Shown here: piece by piece, positions 11,638 to 23,500 of the stretch | How the letters are laid out: the number at the start of each line of letters is the position of its first letter | Position numbering within the stretch: the stretch's first letter is position 1 | NCBI RefSeq assembly: GCF_003073045.1 | Contig: NC_037598.1 | Span: 13,554,486-13,618,485, forward strand | Origin: Pomacea canaliculata | Lineage: Eukaryota > Mollusca > Gastropoda > Architaenioglossa > Ampullariidae | DNA length: 64,000 nt | Direction of reading: 5' to 3' | The notes under the pieces: generated by a model | What the model saw: only the letters and a program-made list of their open reading frames with translations | The model's database searches: none | Told to the model about the DNA's origin: nothing | Position numbers and translations under genes: made by a program

Positions 11638-13497
11638 TCATAAAAGATCATTCTTTTGTGGCTCTTGCAATGGTTTGATCAGTTCTTTGAAGTCTGTCAC
11701 AAACCACTTGGCATTCTTCTTCACCTTTTCTCTGACAACATTCCCACCAAATCCTATAAATGCATCCTAGAAAACAAATAAAAACGTAATCAACATTCCA
11801 TTGGAGATTCACGAATCTAAACAACTACTTGCTCAGAAAGATTTGGATAAAGTATATCCTTCTAACAATCCTGCAATATATCAAGTTACTAGTTAACATT
11901 TTGTTGTATAACTTACAGCAGGGGGAGCTGCCTCCATATCAGTGGCACCATCACCAATCATGATGAGACATTTAAAGCCATATGTTTGCTTGAGCAGTTC
12001 TGCAACTTTCTGTTTCCCTCCAGAATCGGATGTTGGCTCCTTAGGGTCAAACCCGTCATACAAACCTGAAGTAAAATTCTTTTTTTAAGGCATATCATAG
12101 AACAAAACTACATACTTATCTTTTTAACCACTAATATCTAGCCTACCAATGACATTTTGGGCAAGGGAGATAGTAGAACAGTGTAAGTTTTATCTCAAAC
12201 TTTAGGATCTGACAATAAAAGAATAAAGAAAATCTCTGAAAAAAAGGCTAGGTCTAGACTGGATTTTTAGATATTCCTTTGCTTGAAAGGGTTCAAAAAT
12301 ATTTGAATGGATGAGTTCTTCACAGGTCCTTGGCTTAAACTATAACTGACATGTGATGATAATAAACATTACAAGTAAATAAATGAAATGAACTTTAATT
12401 TAAAAGTGTCTTACCATCCTTAAAAAGAAGTTTATTTGCATATACATTTTCCAAAGGAATGTTCAGGATTTTTGCTGCTGGTTCTATGATGTTTCGAAAA
12501 CCGCCTGAGACCAAAAACACTGGAACATTTTTTGAATGGAGCAGAGAAACAAGATCTCTGCAATGAAATGTACAAATAATTACATGAAACTTAGTATTGA
12601 AATAAAATTTTAATTTATAATTCTAATGTCTTTTTATGCTGTAAAGATAATGAATAACATTAAAAAAATAGGCAGCACTTAGATTTAAGCTTAAAGTATT
12701 ATCAGTACAGTCACAAATGTGTACAGTTTGTTGTATATTAAATCATCGTCACTAGCTGCTTTAAAATGTTATTTCTATCAGTTCGTGATATGACATACTT
12801 TTTAAAGTTTACTTTAAAAGGAAACAAAAACATGCAGAAAGCTGCTTTAGTAGATTAGAAACAAACTCCTTCAAGTGGCCAACTTACTTAATGCCGTCAG
12901 TTAACTGTGGTGGTCGTGATGTGATAAAAGCTTCCAGCTGCTGCTGGCTTGGCTTTACAATGTTTAGCCTTTGCGTTAGTGCTTCTCTAAATGTGACATC
13001 ACCTCCCATTGCCTTGTTTGTCCTAGTATGAAAATAGGCAAAATGCAAGTAAGCAGATCAAACCCATGCTAAATGAAATGAGTCAAAAATATGTTGTAAA
13101 TGCAGCCTTTATTCTTCATTTACAGGTACAATTATATTCTCTGTTTTCTTGCAGTTCATTCATCTCATCAGCTAAATGAGCCTCGTGCCACATTTTGCGT
13201 CAGAACAGATCTCCCCCAGTTACCGCCCATTATGGATCTATACCCTCTTTACGTCGACACCCTCACCTCTCGCCCAGAAGTGGCATTACACGAGACCTAT
13301 AGAAGTTGATGTGATTTTTTTGTATCCTTTACCATTCTCTCACTTCTGCTCCAGCACCACAGAATTCTGCCAGTTCATCCAAGCCTTCATCCTTGCAAAC
13401 TGTGGAGTCTACGTCAAAACAAACAGCATCTGCTGTGCGCCATAATTCACGTACATTCACCTCGTTGTGATTTGACACAGAGCTCATAGCTGCAACA
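11638..13497 (-). CDS. PSPH: phosphoserine phosphatase, 5 exons
   Basis: Catalyses the last step of serine synthesis, removing phosphate from L-phosphoserine; a cytosolic Mg-dependent HAD-superfamily enzyme. Exons in coding order: 13497-13333, 13022-12898, 12557-12415, 12065-11917, 11766-11638. All junctions keep phase and give 236 residues (human 225). Motif I is FDVDSTV, with the nucleophile Asp25 and acid/base Asp27. Motif II is LVSGG with Ser114. Motif III Lys162 lies in SGGKQK, and motif IV GDGATDMEA holds Asp183 and Asp187. The C-terminus DAFIGFGGN...NAKWFVTDF is the usual PSPH ending, extended by about ten residues. The start lies in a good context just before the conserved cap and core. 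It is head to head with LLPH, whose ATG is 774 bp away, so the two may share a regulatory region. Confidence 0.96.
13130..13316. other. GC-richer unexplained patch inside PSPH intron 1
   Basis: Between PSPH exons 1 and 2 there is a stretch noticeably richer in C than the rest of the intron. On the plus strand it stays open for about 69 codons, but I recognise no domain and see no splice partner. It may be an old inserted repeat. Confidence 0.3.
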
Positions 13498-14271
13498 AAC
13501 ACTGAAGCATGAATAAGTCACAATTAATGGTCAATGGGTGTAAACGATGAAAAGAATAATTAGCTGTTCGTTCTGGCTTTATAACCCTTTTATTGTCATT
13601 AGTCAATTATTGTGGGTTTCATTAGTGTGGGGTTTCTCTGTTTGTCTATGATAATTAAAGTACCTTTAGTTGTCTGGCTGTTTATTTGGTTTCGCTTTAT
13701 AAACAACGAAACGTGGCGTGATAGGGTAACCCAAACATTAAAAGCCATACTGGACTTCTTCCCTAAAGAGTTCACGATTGGAGCGTTTTGAGAATTGTAC
13801 CCACGTGTTGAAAGTCTAAAGCGCTGGAAGCAGAGGTTTGTTTTGTTATTTTCAGTTGGATTGTCTCGTTATGATTAATACGTTTGGTCAAGATTGTTAT
13901 GATGCATTTGTTGATGATAACATTTCGTTTAGGCTCGAAAGCCCACGTCTGTGGACATCGTCCTGTTGTTTTTAGCCACGGAACTTGTTATACATTTCCA
14001 TGTTTTAGCTGCACTGTAATATAAAACAATTACGTGACTAGTAATTATTCTAACATTATTACTTTATTAGTGATATTTGTATATACTATTACATTTTAAA
14101 TACTTATTAATTAATGCCAACCCTCTATTTTCACTTTGGGATGCACATTCTTAATCGTGAATCGTATTCATTACCATATTTTGTATGTACAGATGAATCG
14201 GAATGTTTGTGTGTATATATTTACGATCATGAGGAATGTTTATTTCTTCATTTTTTGTGTTTGTTAAAAGA
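13498..14271. promoter_or_regulatory. intergenic region between head-to-head PSPH and LLPH
   Basis: PSPH starts at 13497 on the minus strand and LLPH at 14272 on the plus strand, so both promoters must lie in this stretch or in unseen 5' exons. A CACGTG E-box is present near 13803. No TATA box or other clear core element can be assigned. This is an inference from gene layout. Confidence 0.45.
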
Positions 14272-16164
14272 ATGGCTAAGAGCATACGAAGTAAACATCG
14301 GCGTCAGATGAGAAATATTAAACGTCAGAAGTTCGCACAAAAAGAGTTAGTGAAGCTGAAAGCAACTGTCATGAGAGATATCCTCAACAAGGATTCGGAA
14401 AATGCCATGGAAGAAGTATGCACAAGTAAGTTGTCTGTGAAAGCCCAAAACTGCCACCTGGTGATTAACAACACTGGTAATTTTAATGGTTAACTTAACA
14501 GGTGTATCTAATAAACATTTGTGTTTTCAAGCGATCAGGTGGATCATAATTCTTTACAAAGATGTAAATACACAGATTGGTAAGATAACAATCTTTTTTT
14601 CGGCTTTGGCTGCAATGATAGTGATTTTGGATGTCTAGGACTGATTTTAGTTTATTCCTTGTTACTCCTCGAGTAGCATAGAGTCACAACATGGGCTGAA
14701 TTTAAAAATGGCAATTACAAAGATATGGGTCTCAAGTCACTGTCATATCATATAATGAGGTCTTAACAAATTCAGTTTTAAATATAATCCATGTGTAGCA
14801 AGACCCAATGTCTCAGGTAGAACCAATGTCTCCTCATAGGCTGAAGGTCACAGTTTATGGCTCACTCTTCATTTCATAGCACTGCACGTCTGCTTGTCTC
14901 CTAAAAAATAATTCTAAACATAAGTATGGAATATCAAATAAAATAAAAAATAAAAGCAAGGAACAAAGCTAAATTAAAATAACATGCAAATGCAAAACAC
15001 ACACAGCTCATGCTTGATTATATATTGAACAAATAAAACCACAGAAATGCCTGCTAATCCATCAAGACACATATTCTGTAGAAGACCTCTATTCATCAAC
15101 ACCACAAGACCAATGTCTGCATATGGACAGACTATAAGGAGGCATTGGTTCTGCCTGAGACACCAGGTCTTGTTACAGCAGTACCTGTTGTATTCCTTAA
15201 CCCTCTTAGCACTGCTGATGATGATGATGTAGTTTTATAGCGCGCTAGTATCCGCATCACAAAGATGCGCTCAATTCTAAGAGGTATAAGCATTACAAAG
15301 ACTGGCTAATAACTGAAGACAACTGTGGGTGATGTTTTCTGCTCTCTGGTGAACATTAGAGCAGAGAAAACCCATACATTTTTGGAAAGTAGAACTTTGC
15401 AATAAAAGTAATAAAAATTGCCTTTCCCAGCAAAGCCACAGTCCTTTCATTGTGGGTTAAAATCAAGAACCATAGAAAATGGACATCTATATCCATCTAA
15501 AGAACCACTGATAGCAAATACCACATTTGTTCCCTTTTTTTTTTTCTCACAGTGAAATCAGCCTCAGAGATCAAAGCTAATGCTGAGGAAATGAAACAGG
15601 ATGGTGAGTAGTGTTGTAGTGGCTTCAGATTTAAGTATATTTCTCGTTTGTTCAAGTTGCTAGGCATTATAAAGGCCTCGGGGTATTTTTTTGTTGTTGT
15701 TGTTTTGCTTATTGTGATCCTATTTTAGTGTTTCTTCTGTCTTTAAAACAAGTTAAGAACCACAGTTTTGAAGAATATATAAAATATATCATGACTTTAA
15801 ATGAGAGTTTTTCATCGTATCTTTAAAGTGCATATATTTGCACTTCTGTCTTTAGAGTGCATATATTTGCACTATCCTTTGGGAAAAGCAATAGATTAAC
15901 CATTTTCTTCTATACATACCTCACACATTGAATGCCTGTCAGATGACATAATTTTGGCATATTCATAAACAAAGTTACATGATTTCAGATATCAACATGG
16001 AAGTAACAAGTGGTACTTCACAAACGTACAACAAAAAGACAAAGAAAGATGAGCATGGGCAATATCCAGTGTGGATGAATCAGAGGGCTATACACAAACA
16101 GAGAAAGAAAAACATAAATGCTAAGAAAGGAGCTAAGAAAGGAAAGAAGAGTCAGAAGTGGTGA
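14272..16164 (+). CDS. LLPH: LLP homologue (LAPS18-like) nucleolar protein, 3 exons
   Basis: Small, very basic protein first described in Aplysia as LAPS18 and in vertebrates as LLPH. The family is nucleolar, linked to ribosome assembly and to neuronal growth and long-term facilitation. Exons 14272-14425, 15553-15603 and 15989-16164 join in phase to give 126 residues (human 129). The N-terminus MAKSIRSKHRRQMRN is the family signature. The C-terminal half carries the conserved block HGQYPVWMNQRAIHKQR, followed by a Lys-rich tail ending KKSQKW. The middle exon is short and acidic/helical (ASEIKANAEEMKQD). The start is the first ATG of the signature. It converges with ACTR8, with 614 bp between stop codons. 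Confidence 0.95.
15215..15310 (+). repeat. possible SINE relic with GATn start and GCGCTAGTATC core
   Basis: Within LLPH intron 1 a (GAT)n run is followed by TTTTATAGCGCGCTAGTATCC and then a short GC-richer block (GATGCGCTC). This layout resembles small dispersed repeats of mollusc genomes, and a similar arrangement (triplet run, TTTAGTACTCGCAT, GAGCTCA, CATTTACAAA) occurs near 23428-23500. Boundaries are uncertain. Confidence 0.35.
15820..15873. repeat. two-copy tandem repeat with palindromic core
   Basis: Two near-identical copies (15820-15848 and 15849-15873) share TCTTTA(A/G)AGTGCATATATTTGCACT. Each contains the inverted pair AGTGCA/TGCACT around TATATT. It lies in LLPH intron 2. Confidence 0.8.
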
Positions 16165-16778
16165 TAAAGTTGTAAATAATGTTCTGGTCACTGATGTAAA
16201 TACAAAGACATCTTGATGTATGTAACACATTCATGCATATGCTTAATTTGAACAGTAAAATATCTTCTTTTTTTTCCACTCTTTTGTATGGGCTTTATGT
16301 GTGCACATTTGCAGTGAGATGTGAAAGTATAATCAAGAAAAACATTTTAACTTTGTTATTCTTTATTCTTACAACTGATGTCTTAAATTCTAGCATGTAA
16401 CCATTTCATTCATATCTATGAAAAAAAAATCTTTTATATACAGAGCAATGAAAACACTTCTTTGCAAAGCTGGGACCAATATATAACTCTTCAACTATTG
16501 CACTATTGTCAATTATTACATTAACAGCAAATGCTTGTTCACACATTTTACACAAATAATGAACACAAGTATCAAGTTAATTTTTTTTATTTTTAAATAC
16601 ACATACTAAAGGTTGTCATTCTTAATTATAAAAATAAATGGTTTTCATTCATATCTGCTCAATGTCAGGTTAATACATGCAAAGAATAATCATCATGTGC
16701 AGCCTTGTTGTTGCTGCCCCATAGGTAACATGCTTTCCTCAAATCACTAAGCCACTGTTTTGAGTCATTCGAGACATG
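16165..16778. other. convergent 3' flank between LLPH and ACTR8
   Basis: AT-rich sequence shared by two 3' UTRs. Minus-strand AATAAA words (TTTATT on plus) occur near 16368 and 16584 and are candidates for ACTR8 polyadenylation. No clear canonical signal stands out for LLPH within the first 100 bases after its stop. Confidence 0.5.
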
Positions 16779-19700
16779 TTACCAAATAAAAGGGGCCCGC
16801 TCCCTGAGAAGACGGACACTGAACTGACGCCATTCATTCTGACGAATCCACAGCTCTTGGCTGCTGTCAAGGCATGCTAAAATTGCAGCCCCTTTCCAGC
16901 TGGCAAGACAGGCATCCATGTCCTGCAAAAAAAAGAAACACATTCCACAGGGTAAGATGAATGATTTATGGGACACTTGAGACAGTGTAACAGACCACAA
17001 TAACCAACTTCTAATTTTTACGTTGAACCTGGCATAGACTGCCCACTACAAATGGATCATGAAGACCAATGGAATGCCATAGGTAATTTAGCTGCATAAA
17101 CTAGTGAAAATGAAATATTCTGTGACCTTTGGCCTTGTGATGACATCCATGGTTTCAAGAGCCACACGGTGTTGTACTGGCATTTGCATCCAGACCTGAT
17201 ACTGAAGCCAGGTTTGTGCCCCTTCAAACATCATTCCTCCACCCACTACAAGAAGGCAGCTGTACATCTTACGCTTCACCTCATCGCCATCTGCCACAAA
17301 AAGTTTTATGTTAAAAACACATATAAATGTCTCTAAATACCTGTGGTCATTCTGCTATACATTCAACCTGATAAACTTCAAATTTAATGTTGATCTACGT
17401 TCAACAATGTAATGATTGCTTGAAAAAAGTGTGATCTCACTCCCAAACATTGAAATGGTTAAGGGTTGACCTATACCTTTATCACTCCTATTCACATTGT
17501 TGAAACCATTATTTTAATAACAAGAGTAGCAGTTTGGTTGTGAACCCACTACCATATCCCTGTCAGAAATAAACAGAGAGACAACGACCTTTTTCATACA
17601 ACCACAAAATACCTAAAAGTCTAGAAAAAGTGCAGAAATTTGTTGAAAGGTACAGACCACACTTCTCAATGCTGTGAAGCACTGCCTGATCAACGCCCAT
17701 GAGCTGCAAGTTACTTTCTTCCTCCACCATTTCCTCCTCTTCTTCTTCTTCCTTCCTGCTGGCCTTTGTGCCACCCTCTGTGGGAGCAAGACTGTCATTT
17801 GCATCATTTGAGTCATCATCCATAGCTGTTGGATTAAGGTCATCCAGGTTGCTCATGCTAGTTTCTGTGAGGTCTCGTGCACCATCAGAGGTATCTTTCT
17901 TTGGTGCCCCAAGTCGACCACCCTAGTGAAAAAAAACACACACTCTTTGGGCAAACTTAATTTTTTTTTTTAAAGTAAATATATACAATTACCAATTTCT
18001 TCTAGAAATCCTGTACAGCATGCTACTTAATTCTCAAACTTCCATCACATCATTAAAGCAGTAAAAGGCCTTGACTTATTTTAGGCTCAAAGTCACTTGA
18101 TATAATTCTGCAATAAAATGATCATATGAAGCAATCAACATAAGGTAATAATTTTTCCACAGTTATGAATTTGAAAAAGGCACAGAAAAAGATCTTGATA
18201 ATTGAGTGGTGTAAAGACACCAACAACCAACATTTTTAGAATAATGTTCCTTTTTCACAATTTTTTTTTGTTTTATTTTTGGGGGGAGGGGTGGTGTTTG
18301 AAAATAAAGAAATAAAATAAGTTAAAAAAATATATGAACTGAACTGATAATGGATAAAATAATTTTTTTCCTTAGGTTTCCTTAAACTACATGGATTAAG
18401 GAAAATCTAGAAAAATAAAACTTTGTATCCTTTTTAGCACAGTTTAAATAAAAGCGTTTTTAAAATATTTTATTTTGAACATTTTAGTTTTTTCATTTTA
18501 CATTTTTTGGAGGGGGAGGGGGGATAGGTTTATTTTTTAAATGTATGCACTCATCTAAGGGAAGGAACTATTGCATGCAGAAGCAGAATCAAGGCTGCAC
18601 AGTTACATTTGTTAAAATTTTACTCTCTGAAGAAGAAAAATGTTTCGAAATTATTTTACTCTTTGTGGACTGCTGAAAATGATTTAATATCACATTGTAA
18701 CCAGAAATGAGTAACTGGTGAAAATTTTAGACATTTGGGACGGCTGGGTAAAAAAATTGACTAAAAAATTCCAACCTGGCAGGGAGACAGTTAAATAAAA
18801 GTGTGCAAGAAGCTGAAACTTTTTACCTGTGACTGTCGCTGAGTTCGTCTAAGATAGTCCTCATCATGTGGATCCTCTGGATCCCCCTCACAGCGTGTCT
18901 GTGTGCGAATAAGGTGAGATCCTTGTAAGCCAAAGGAATCTGGTCGAAAAAGGGCCAAAGGAGCCAGAATCATCTCGTCTCCAAGGCGCAGGCTGTACTT
19001 GATGATGTGTTGCTGAGGAAGCTTGACTTGCATCACATGCGGTCGAACACCATGTCGATCCTTCAAACAATGTTTTTCATATGGTGTGTTTATGAAGAAA
19101 AGTTCCTAGAGTTAACACTCATCCAGAGAATTATGATGATGATGATCTGATGCACAGTTATACAATAGGACAGCCTGGAAATCCCCTATGACTTACATTA
19201 AGTTGAACTTTTATGAAAGAGATAAGTTTGTCTAACAAGTCTCAGCCGAAAAACGATTCTTATCGCCAATCCAACAGCAAGGAACAGATGACTCTTGTTA
19301 TTAAGTTTGTCTTTTGCATGTTATTAATTTAGGAAGAAAATTCAGTTACCTGATCCATGTGACAAAAAGCTTCTTTAAGTTCCTGTAATTGCAGTATGCC
19401 TGTGGCCTGAGTAAGCCTCATTTCTGGAAAGCTGGCACCACTTCGCCGAAGCAACCAATGCAAGCATCTGCTAACATCACTACCACCATATTCCATGGTG
19501 ATCCTGTCAACAACAGTGTGACAGTTATCATTTTTTTGAAAGCATCAAGTGAAAGACCAGTGTCTGAAAGTCAATAACTTAACTTCAAATAAATCATATA
19601 AGGATAGAGGTGAAATATTGGTCTTAACTCTACTGATCTCAGGAGAAGAAATGCATCAAATGACATAAAAATGTTTCAATGATGCAGTTGAGACTTCAGT

Positions 19701-22700
19701 ACATAAAGGCATTACAAAACTGTGATTTTATCCACTAGTTTGTTTTTTTTTTAAACAATTAACATAGTGCCATGTTAGTTTAATTGTAGTTTAGCTTGAT
19801 TAAAAGAATCATTCTATTCCAGCTCAGAAATAGTGACCATCAAAGTGGTTAGCCATAGGTCTCCTGAAAACTTTCTCACTTTAACTAAGCAACGATGAAT
19901 GATTCTGTGGGAAACAAAACATTTTAACATACCTGGTAGCCTTATGAGATATGCCATCTTCAACACAACAAATACTAGTTTTCTGATCCCCAACATCAAC
20001 TATACAAGCACAAGTTACTCCAGCACCATATGTTGCACACACTGACTCCTGTTGATGTCAAAAAGGCACTTTAAACTTGATGCATGAACAGGAAATCATT
20101 AAATTCCATATGAATGTGCTCATCAGTGAAGAGAAAGCATGTTTTTTAAAGCATAAAGTTTATAGTAACTGAAGTAATATAAGTACTGTGTCATAATACA
20201 AAGAGACAAACTGCCATGGATAGTTGACATAAATTGCAGTATATTTTAACAATTGCATAAAATCTCAGTACCTGATGCACAATGACAGCTTCAAATCCCA
20301 GATTATTCAGTAACAGTTCTACCATGGCTTTCACGTGTTTGTGCACGTAGATGTCAGGAATGAGCAGAACTACCCTGTAATGCTGGGACAGAATGCAAGA
20401 CATAAAGTGTCCATAAATCACATTTTAGATCTCCAAGAACAAAGACTCCTCTTTCATAGTTGGATACAGTTGTCAGAGATATGCTCCACACCTTTATAGT
20501 CCTAATAATTTATCCCCCAATAATGTTTCTCCAACATACAGACTCTGTGGTCCATTTTGTAAAAAGCATTCAGTCAATTATGTTTAAAATTAATTTAAGA
20601 GATTTATGATGCCAAGTAAACATAAAAATGAGTTGTAACCCAAAAAAATCCCTATATGAAAACAAATTTTTAACTGCATAGAAAATAAAACACTTTATCA
20701 ATCAAAAAGAGACTAACATAGCACTTCACCATGGATTCAGATGCTGGGACCAATATCTTTATTTTTATCTCATCTTTAAGACTACATAATTCTAAAAAGG
20801 GTTTTCTTCCCTTCAGAAGCCAATGTTAAAAGCTTTCCACCTTGAAGTCTTTGAGAGGGATGTGTAGATGGCTCATGATGACTGTGCTCCATATTGTTTC
20901 AAGATCAGCTAGAACTGAGGTAAGAGTGCCCCCTGCCTTATTATGAAGGTTAAAACGACCTCTTTTGATTGGCCAGCTCAGTTGATAGCCATCTTTGGCA
21001 TTAATGAACATTGCCTTTTAGAACAGTAAATGAGAGCATCATGTTTAGAATTGGTCAAACTAAGACAGACAAATGACATGTTCTGTTTGCTTTTTAAATA
21101 ACCGATAGTCAATTTATCTAGAAGAAAAATGCTAAAAAAAACCACATAAATCACTGTGCAAGATATTTTTCATGTTCAGGATGTGCCTATATGCATGCAT
21201 TTGCATGCAAATACATTCCTTAAAATGGTTACTAGTCTTCTGTAAGAAGAATTGGTAGATACACTGCAAACCAGTTCAGGCTTGCAGGTTGTTGTCTCCC
21301 TTTAGTTTAGAATACCCTCCCTCTACCTCGATTCTAGAATTGATTGTAATGATACGCATATACCGAAAGATTTTTCAATTTGTAAAAGGTGAAAAAAGAA
21401 ACAATGCAGCTAAATAAATGTTCCACAGACAATAATCTGAGTAAGCAAAACTGCCACTTTTGCACAAAAATTAAAGACATATTTAACTTGAACAGTTTAG
21501 TCTGGTTTGTCCCTGCAAATATTTGAGCAAAGTATTTAAAAAGCACAGATTAGTTTTTGAAAGTCAACTATTCCATGAGAATCTGTATAATTCTACAATA
21601 TAATAATGTTGCTTGTGTTAGATTGTTGCTATAGGAACACTTGATATTCCATACCTCCTCTCCCACAAAGAATGTCTTGGATTCTGTGCTGGTCCATCTC
21701 TGTGAACATATTCGTTCAGACATCTCTGGTTGTGCTTGTTTATTAAAGACTGAAAGCTGTGGATACAAAATAAGGGATTTTCTAAAAGTGCTATAAAACT
21801 ATTTATTATTTTGTGAGGAAACATGCATGTTTACAGATGCTAATGCACACACATATAACAATCTACAGGTATTCCAACATTCACAAAATATGTAAAAGAA
21901 ACAATCCCAATACAAATGTACAAAAACCCATCATACACATTCAGCATAATATTGCTGTAGTCATAGCACCCACCTGCTTAAAAGGAGTAAGCTGGCGATA
22001 TTCTCCTGTCAAAGTAGGACGTGACAATAGTAGTTCTTCAACAGACTTGATACCGTCTTTAATCTGATGGTCAGATTCTGGGTGCTATGCAAGTCAAATG
22101 CAATACTCATTTAAATAATTTCTATATATTGATACTTGCTGGGTCTGTCATCTGCCATTTTGTCTTGAATTGTATACACAGTGCAAGCTCATTCAATTTA
22201 TAATCATGTCTGCAATGTAAATAATTTTTTTAATAAACTGATATTAAGGCTGCTTTAATATTAATGATAACATATATTTTCTACAAAATCCGACAAAATC
22301 TTACGCTGCATTCTTCGCGCACTATCCATTCTAAAGACTGTTCTTGGAATGGTGATGATTTGACTTTTCGCGCAATACAATGTGGAACAGTTACTGGATA
22401 GGCATCTGATGCTCTTCCAATGCGAAGATTGTATGATCCTGGCTGGATTACAACAACTGTTGCTGGCTGAATTGGTTGCTGTTCACAATAACACAAATAG
22501 CACATTTACTAGAATTATAGAATCCGTCATTTTTAATGGAAATATCTAAAGAACTAACTAAATTCATTATTTACAAATAGAGACAACAGATCGTGGGAGA
22601 AGTTCTTCCCCGTTGGTCCACTCGTTCCAGTCGAAGCAGGGAAAGTCTAAGTAAAATCAAAAACGCTATATAATATTGTATTAAATAATACCTCTGGAGC

Positions 22701-22754
22701 AACTGGGTCATCTGTAGTAGGAAACAGTGGCTTTTTAGTGCTCGGTGGAGGCAT
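16779..22754 (-). CDS. ACTR8: actin-related protein 8 (INO80 complex subunit), 12 exons
   Basis: Nuclear actin-related protein that helps the INO80 remodeller bind nucleosomes. Exons in coding order: 22754-22692, 22478-22305, 22084-21974, 21756-21655, 21014-20841, 20382-20272, 20048-19933, 19503-19350, 19060-18827, 17922-17658, 17290-17127, 16922-16779. Together they are 1812 bases, giving 603 residues (human 624) with no frame break. Recognisable blocks are VVVIQPGSYNLRIGRASD, LSWPIKRGRFN, LKDFKHYRVVLLIPDIY, CIVDVGDQKTSICCVEDG, GGSDVSRC, YSLRLGDE, GDPEDPHDEDY, LLVVGGGMMFEGAQ and the end LLRERAPFIW. Exon 10 carries the poorly conserved Arp8 insert, here acidic: about residues 447-482, with seven Glu in a row. 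The short N-terminus lacks the longer Lys/Glu-rich leader of vertebrates. The start chosen is the only ATG in the first exon frame. Confidence 0.95.
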
Positions 22755-23005
22755 GGTTTGGATTTGGTTGCACTTTCGGATGTTGTGTTCTGGAGAGTAG
22801 CCTCCCTTGAAGCATGAAGGCAGCTCCAGCACCAAGTGAGAAATAATTAAAATGCTGCCTAAATACTGCAGCTTAGAATCAAATCACGACATGAGTGGCC
22901 TGTGGACTGCACAATGCCCCATCCTACCTTTCCCTGTGATGGCATTAAAGGTGTCAAGCGTGAGAATATCATAAAAAATGTTTCCCTCAGTTCAATAACA
23001 AAGAG

Positions 23006-23040
23006 GGAGCCCCGGTGGCGCAACGGTTAGTGCCTGTCAG
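23006..23040 (+). repeat. truncated tRNA-derived SINE head with A box
   Basis: The stretch contains GGTGGCGCAACGGTTAGTGCC, which fits an RNA polymerase III A box (TGGCNNARNGG). Sequence after TGCCTGTCAG drops to ordinary AT-rich DNA with no B box, so only the first ~35 bases of the element remain. Confidence 0.55.
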
Positions 23041-23427
23041 AAATTTTGTAGCTTAAAACGACCACTGCATAAGTTACAGCATTGCTTATTTAGTTAAGGA
23101 GTGGGAGGCTTTTTCTGTCAAGGACCATTTTGATATTTATAATACCCTTCTCTGGCCATACAAAATTATCCACTTAAAAATTGGCCTGCTATATTTGGTC
23201 AAGCCGTACGACTTCGTCATCCTGCCAGGCTCACTGTTTCTGAGTCACCACAATTCGCCTTTTCGTAATTATGTGCGAAAAACATGCTCTATTCGTATGC
23301 AATAAGGAATAACTGTTGAAATCTGTGAAATATATATGTTCCTAGAGGATACAGAACATAGAATAATAACAGATTTAATTGTTTTCTTAATGCACAATTT
23401 TGTTCAAGCTTTGTGGTTGTGCACAAA

Positions 23428-23500
23428 GTACATCCAACAATAATAATAACAACTATTTAGTACTCGCATACCTCCTCCTGATGGAGCTCAGGGCATTTAC
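23428..23500 (+). repeat. possible SINE-like relic (AATn, TTTAGTACTCGCAT)
   Basis: An AAT run followed by CTATTTAGTACTCGCAT, GAGCTCA and CATTTACAAA has the same order of parts as the repeat near 15215. Similarity is partial and the ends are not defined. Confidence 0.3.
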
